Origin: Dryomyza anilis | Taxonomy: Eukaryota; Arthropoda; Insecta; Diptera; Dryomyzidae | Reading direction: 5' to 3' | DNA length: 64,000 bases | Assembly: GCA_951804985.1 (NCBI GenBank) | Contig: OX638132.1 | Coordinates: forward strand, 22,449,989-22,513,988 | Shown: piece by piece, positions 62,480 to 64,000 of the stretch | Layout: the number at the start of each line of letters is the position of its first letter | How positions within the stretch are numbered: the stretch's first letter is position 1 | Position numbers and translations under genes: made by a program | The notes under the pieces: generated by a model | Databases searched by the model: none | Seen by the model: the letters and a program-made list of their open reading frames with translations, nothing else | Told to the model about the DNA's origin: nothing

Positions 62480-63425
62480 TAGATCACATGGGATATTATG
62501 AAGTAGAGAAATATTGATTGTTGGTGTCGGACCAAGCCGACTAGCGTTTCGATTGTCTTGATCGAATTTCGATTTTTTTTCGGGCACCACCCGAGACAAA
62601 ATTTCTGGCAGCTAAATGGAATATCTTTGGAAGTGTTTGCAACGCAAACATTTAGATCCATCGCGTTGACGTATCTTCGATTATCACTAGGTGGTAGAGG
62701 ACCGAAAAGATCTACGGCTAATACTTAGAATCGCTGATTAATAGGAGTCGTTTGTAAAAGTCCGGTTGGTTTCAAATTTGTGGGCTTGTATCGTTGGCAT
62801 TTTTCACAGCTTTTTACATATTGCTGAATGTCCTTTGACATTTTTGGCCAGTAAAAATGTTCTCTAATTTTTAGTTTAGTTTTTTCAATACCATAATGTC
62901 CGGCTATATCTGCACATTGAAACTCTTCAATTATTTCTTTTCTCTCGTTTTTCGGAACTACCAATTGGACAGAATATTTATCTGAACTCGCGTAACGATA
63001 TAAAACGCCGTTATTAATTAAATAACCAGCTAGTGATAAATTTTTAGCAAATCTGAATTTTCTGTGTCCAAGGATTCTAGACTGCGAATAATATTTGCAA
63101 TTTCTTCATCTTTCAGTTGTTGTAATTTAATTTCTTTATTTGAGGCATATCCATTTCAAACATACATAATTCATATGATGTTGGACAACGCGATAAGGTG
63201 TCCGCTACATTATTTAATTTGCCTTTGATATATTTTATTTCGATATCAAAAGGTTGTAATTGTAAAGCCCACCTTGCCAATCTACCGGCAGGTGATTTTA
63301 ACTTCATTAGCCACTTTAATGGTTGTGAGTAACATGAGTTTTGATCCCTCGAAATATCCACGAAACTTGCTAACTGCCCAAACAATTGCTAAGGCTTCCC
63401 GTTCGATTCTTGAATAATTTCATTC
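62480..63425 (-). mobile_element. Ty3/gypsy-type retroelement pol remnant (RNase H and integrase N-terminal part)
   Basis: On the minus strand, RNase H sequence with NYSRIEREALAIVWAVSKF starts at about 63,423, shifts frame to WALQLQPFDIEIKYIKG and VADTLSR (63,113-63,385). The H2C2 integrase zinc region follows: HYGIEKTKLKIREHFYWPKM and C-E-K-C (62,725-62,964). After a stop, the integrase core begins (VLAVDLFGPLPPSD) and then loses its frame. Frameshifts and stops make it dead. Reverse transcriptase, gag and LTRs are not present in the window. Confidence 0.85.
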
Positions 63426-63429
63426 CGAC

Positions 63430-64000
63430 ATATATTTTAGACATCAAAATATTAAAAGCTATGTTAACATAATTTAATATAACAAAGTACAATAATAACA
63501 AGTATTAGTATAATTAGTAAAATTAGTTAAAGTATAATTAGTGCTGCGCTACAAGTTGACTTATAGACATAACATTCCTTGATTTATTCCTCGGCAATTA
63601 GCCGTATTAATTTTTAATTAATAGCGTTCTAGTTTTTCATAAAAAATGTTTTTTGTAAAATGTAGTGAAAAATACAAAAAACATAAAATGCATTTTAGTC
63701 AAGGTAACGTATATTTTAGTCAAGGTAACGTTACGTATAGGTAAAAATCTTAAAACGTAGTTCGAATCAGCACATTAAAATAACACAGCAATGATATTGT
63801 TGAACCATTTATAATCTAATGATAAAAATCTTGGAACCAGAACCGATTTAGTCCCTGTTTCAAACACCCTAATACTTCATATTTGACTGCAAATTTCAAT
63901 TCAGCACAGACATCGTGGAACAAATCGGAATTCAGATTCGAGATAAACGACCCCGTATTACTCTAAAATCGTTATCAAATCGAAAGATGGATAGTTTACA
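63430..64000. other. AT-rich end of window
   Basis: No gene is seen. AAGGTAACGTATATTTTAGT is duplicated around 63,700-63,735. Confidence 0.5.

Overview
This window is nuclear DNA of a higher fly (Diptera, Brachycera). The protein genes are spliced, with GT/AG introns from about 60 bp to over 13 kb. Jagunal, katanin p60-like 1 and the other products read as fly orthologs, and the space between genes is AT-rich and full of decayed transposons. A tephritid or another large-genome schizophoran fly is likely, but the sequence alone does not fix the species. Exon limits were placed by hand from splice sites, codon phase and family knowledge; no alignment was run.

Layout. Bases 1-12.9 kb hold no intact gene: a Ulp1-type protease fragment, a 12-unit satellite (2.6-4.8 kb), a broken Tc1/mariner-type transposase, the 3' half of a non-LTR retrotransposon split by a later DNA element, and a tRNA-Asn gene. 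From 12.9 to 19.2 kb come a DUF1989 gene, a tRNA-Arg(UCG) gene on the minus strand and Jagunal. From 24.5 to 40.3 kb lies the katanin p60-like ATPase, with two alternative first exons that join the same downstream exons in the same codon phase. Its large introns hold many mobile elements. From 41.2 to 51.1 kb is a compact gene cluster: Hat1 (minus), Rpn5 (plus), a proteasome assembly chaperone PSMG1-like gene (plus) and HPF1 (minus). A divergent caspase follows on the minus strand (53.8-54.5 kb), then a duplicated repeat block carrying a broken Mic26/Mic27-like exon, then Leo1 of the Paf1 complex (58.7-61.2 kb), then a degraded Ty3/gypsy-type pol remnant on the minus strand.

The genes are mostly housekeeping: chromatin and transcription (Hat1, HPF1, Leo1), proteasome (Rpn5, PSMG1-like), microtubule severing (katanin), ER organisation (Jagunal), apoptosis-type protease (caspase) and one enzyme-like DUF1989 protein of unknown role. 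They do not form an operon; Hat1/Rpn5 are divergent and PSMG1/HPF1 are tail to tail.

The most unusual content is in the repeats. At least four, perhaps five, insertions share TA flanks and a CAC...AAAA-type terminus but have different interiors, each with its own subterminal motif. One of them, when removed together with one TA, restores the reading frame of the retrotransposon it interrupts. The caspase lacks the expected Arg/Trp segment of the S1 pocket, and a pair of hAT-like copies in opposite orientation lies 12 kb apart.
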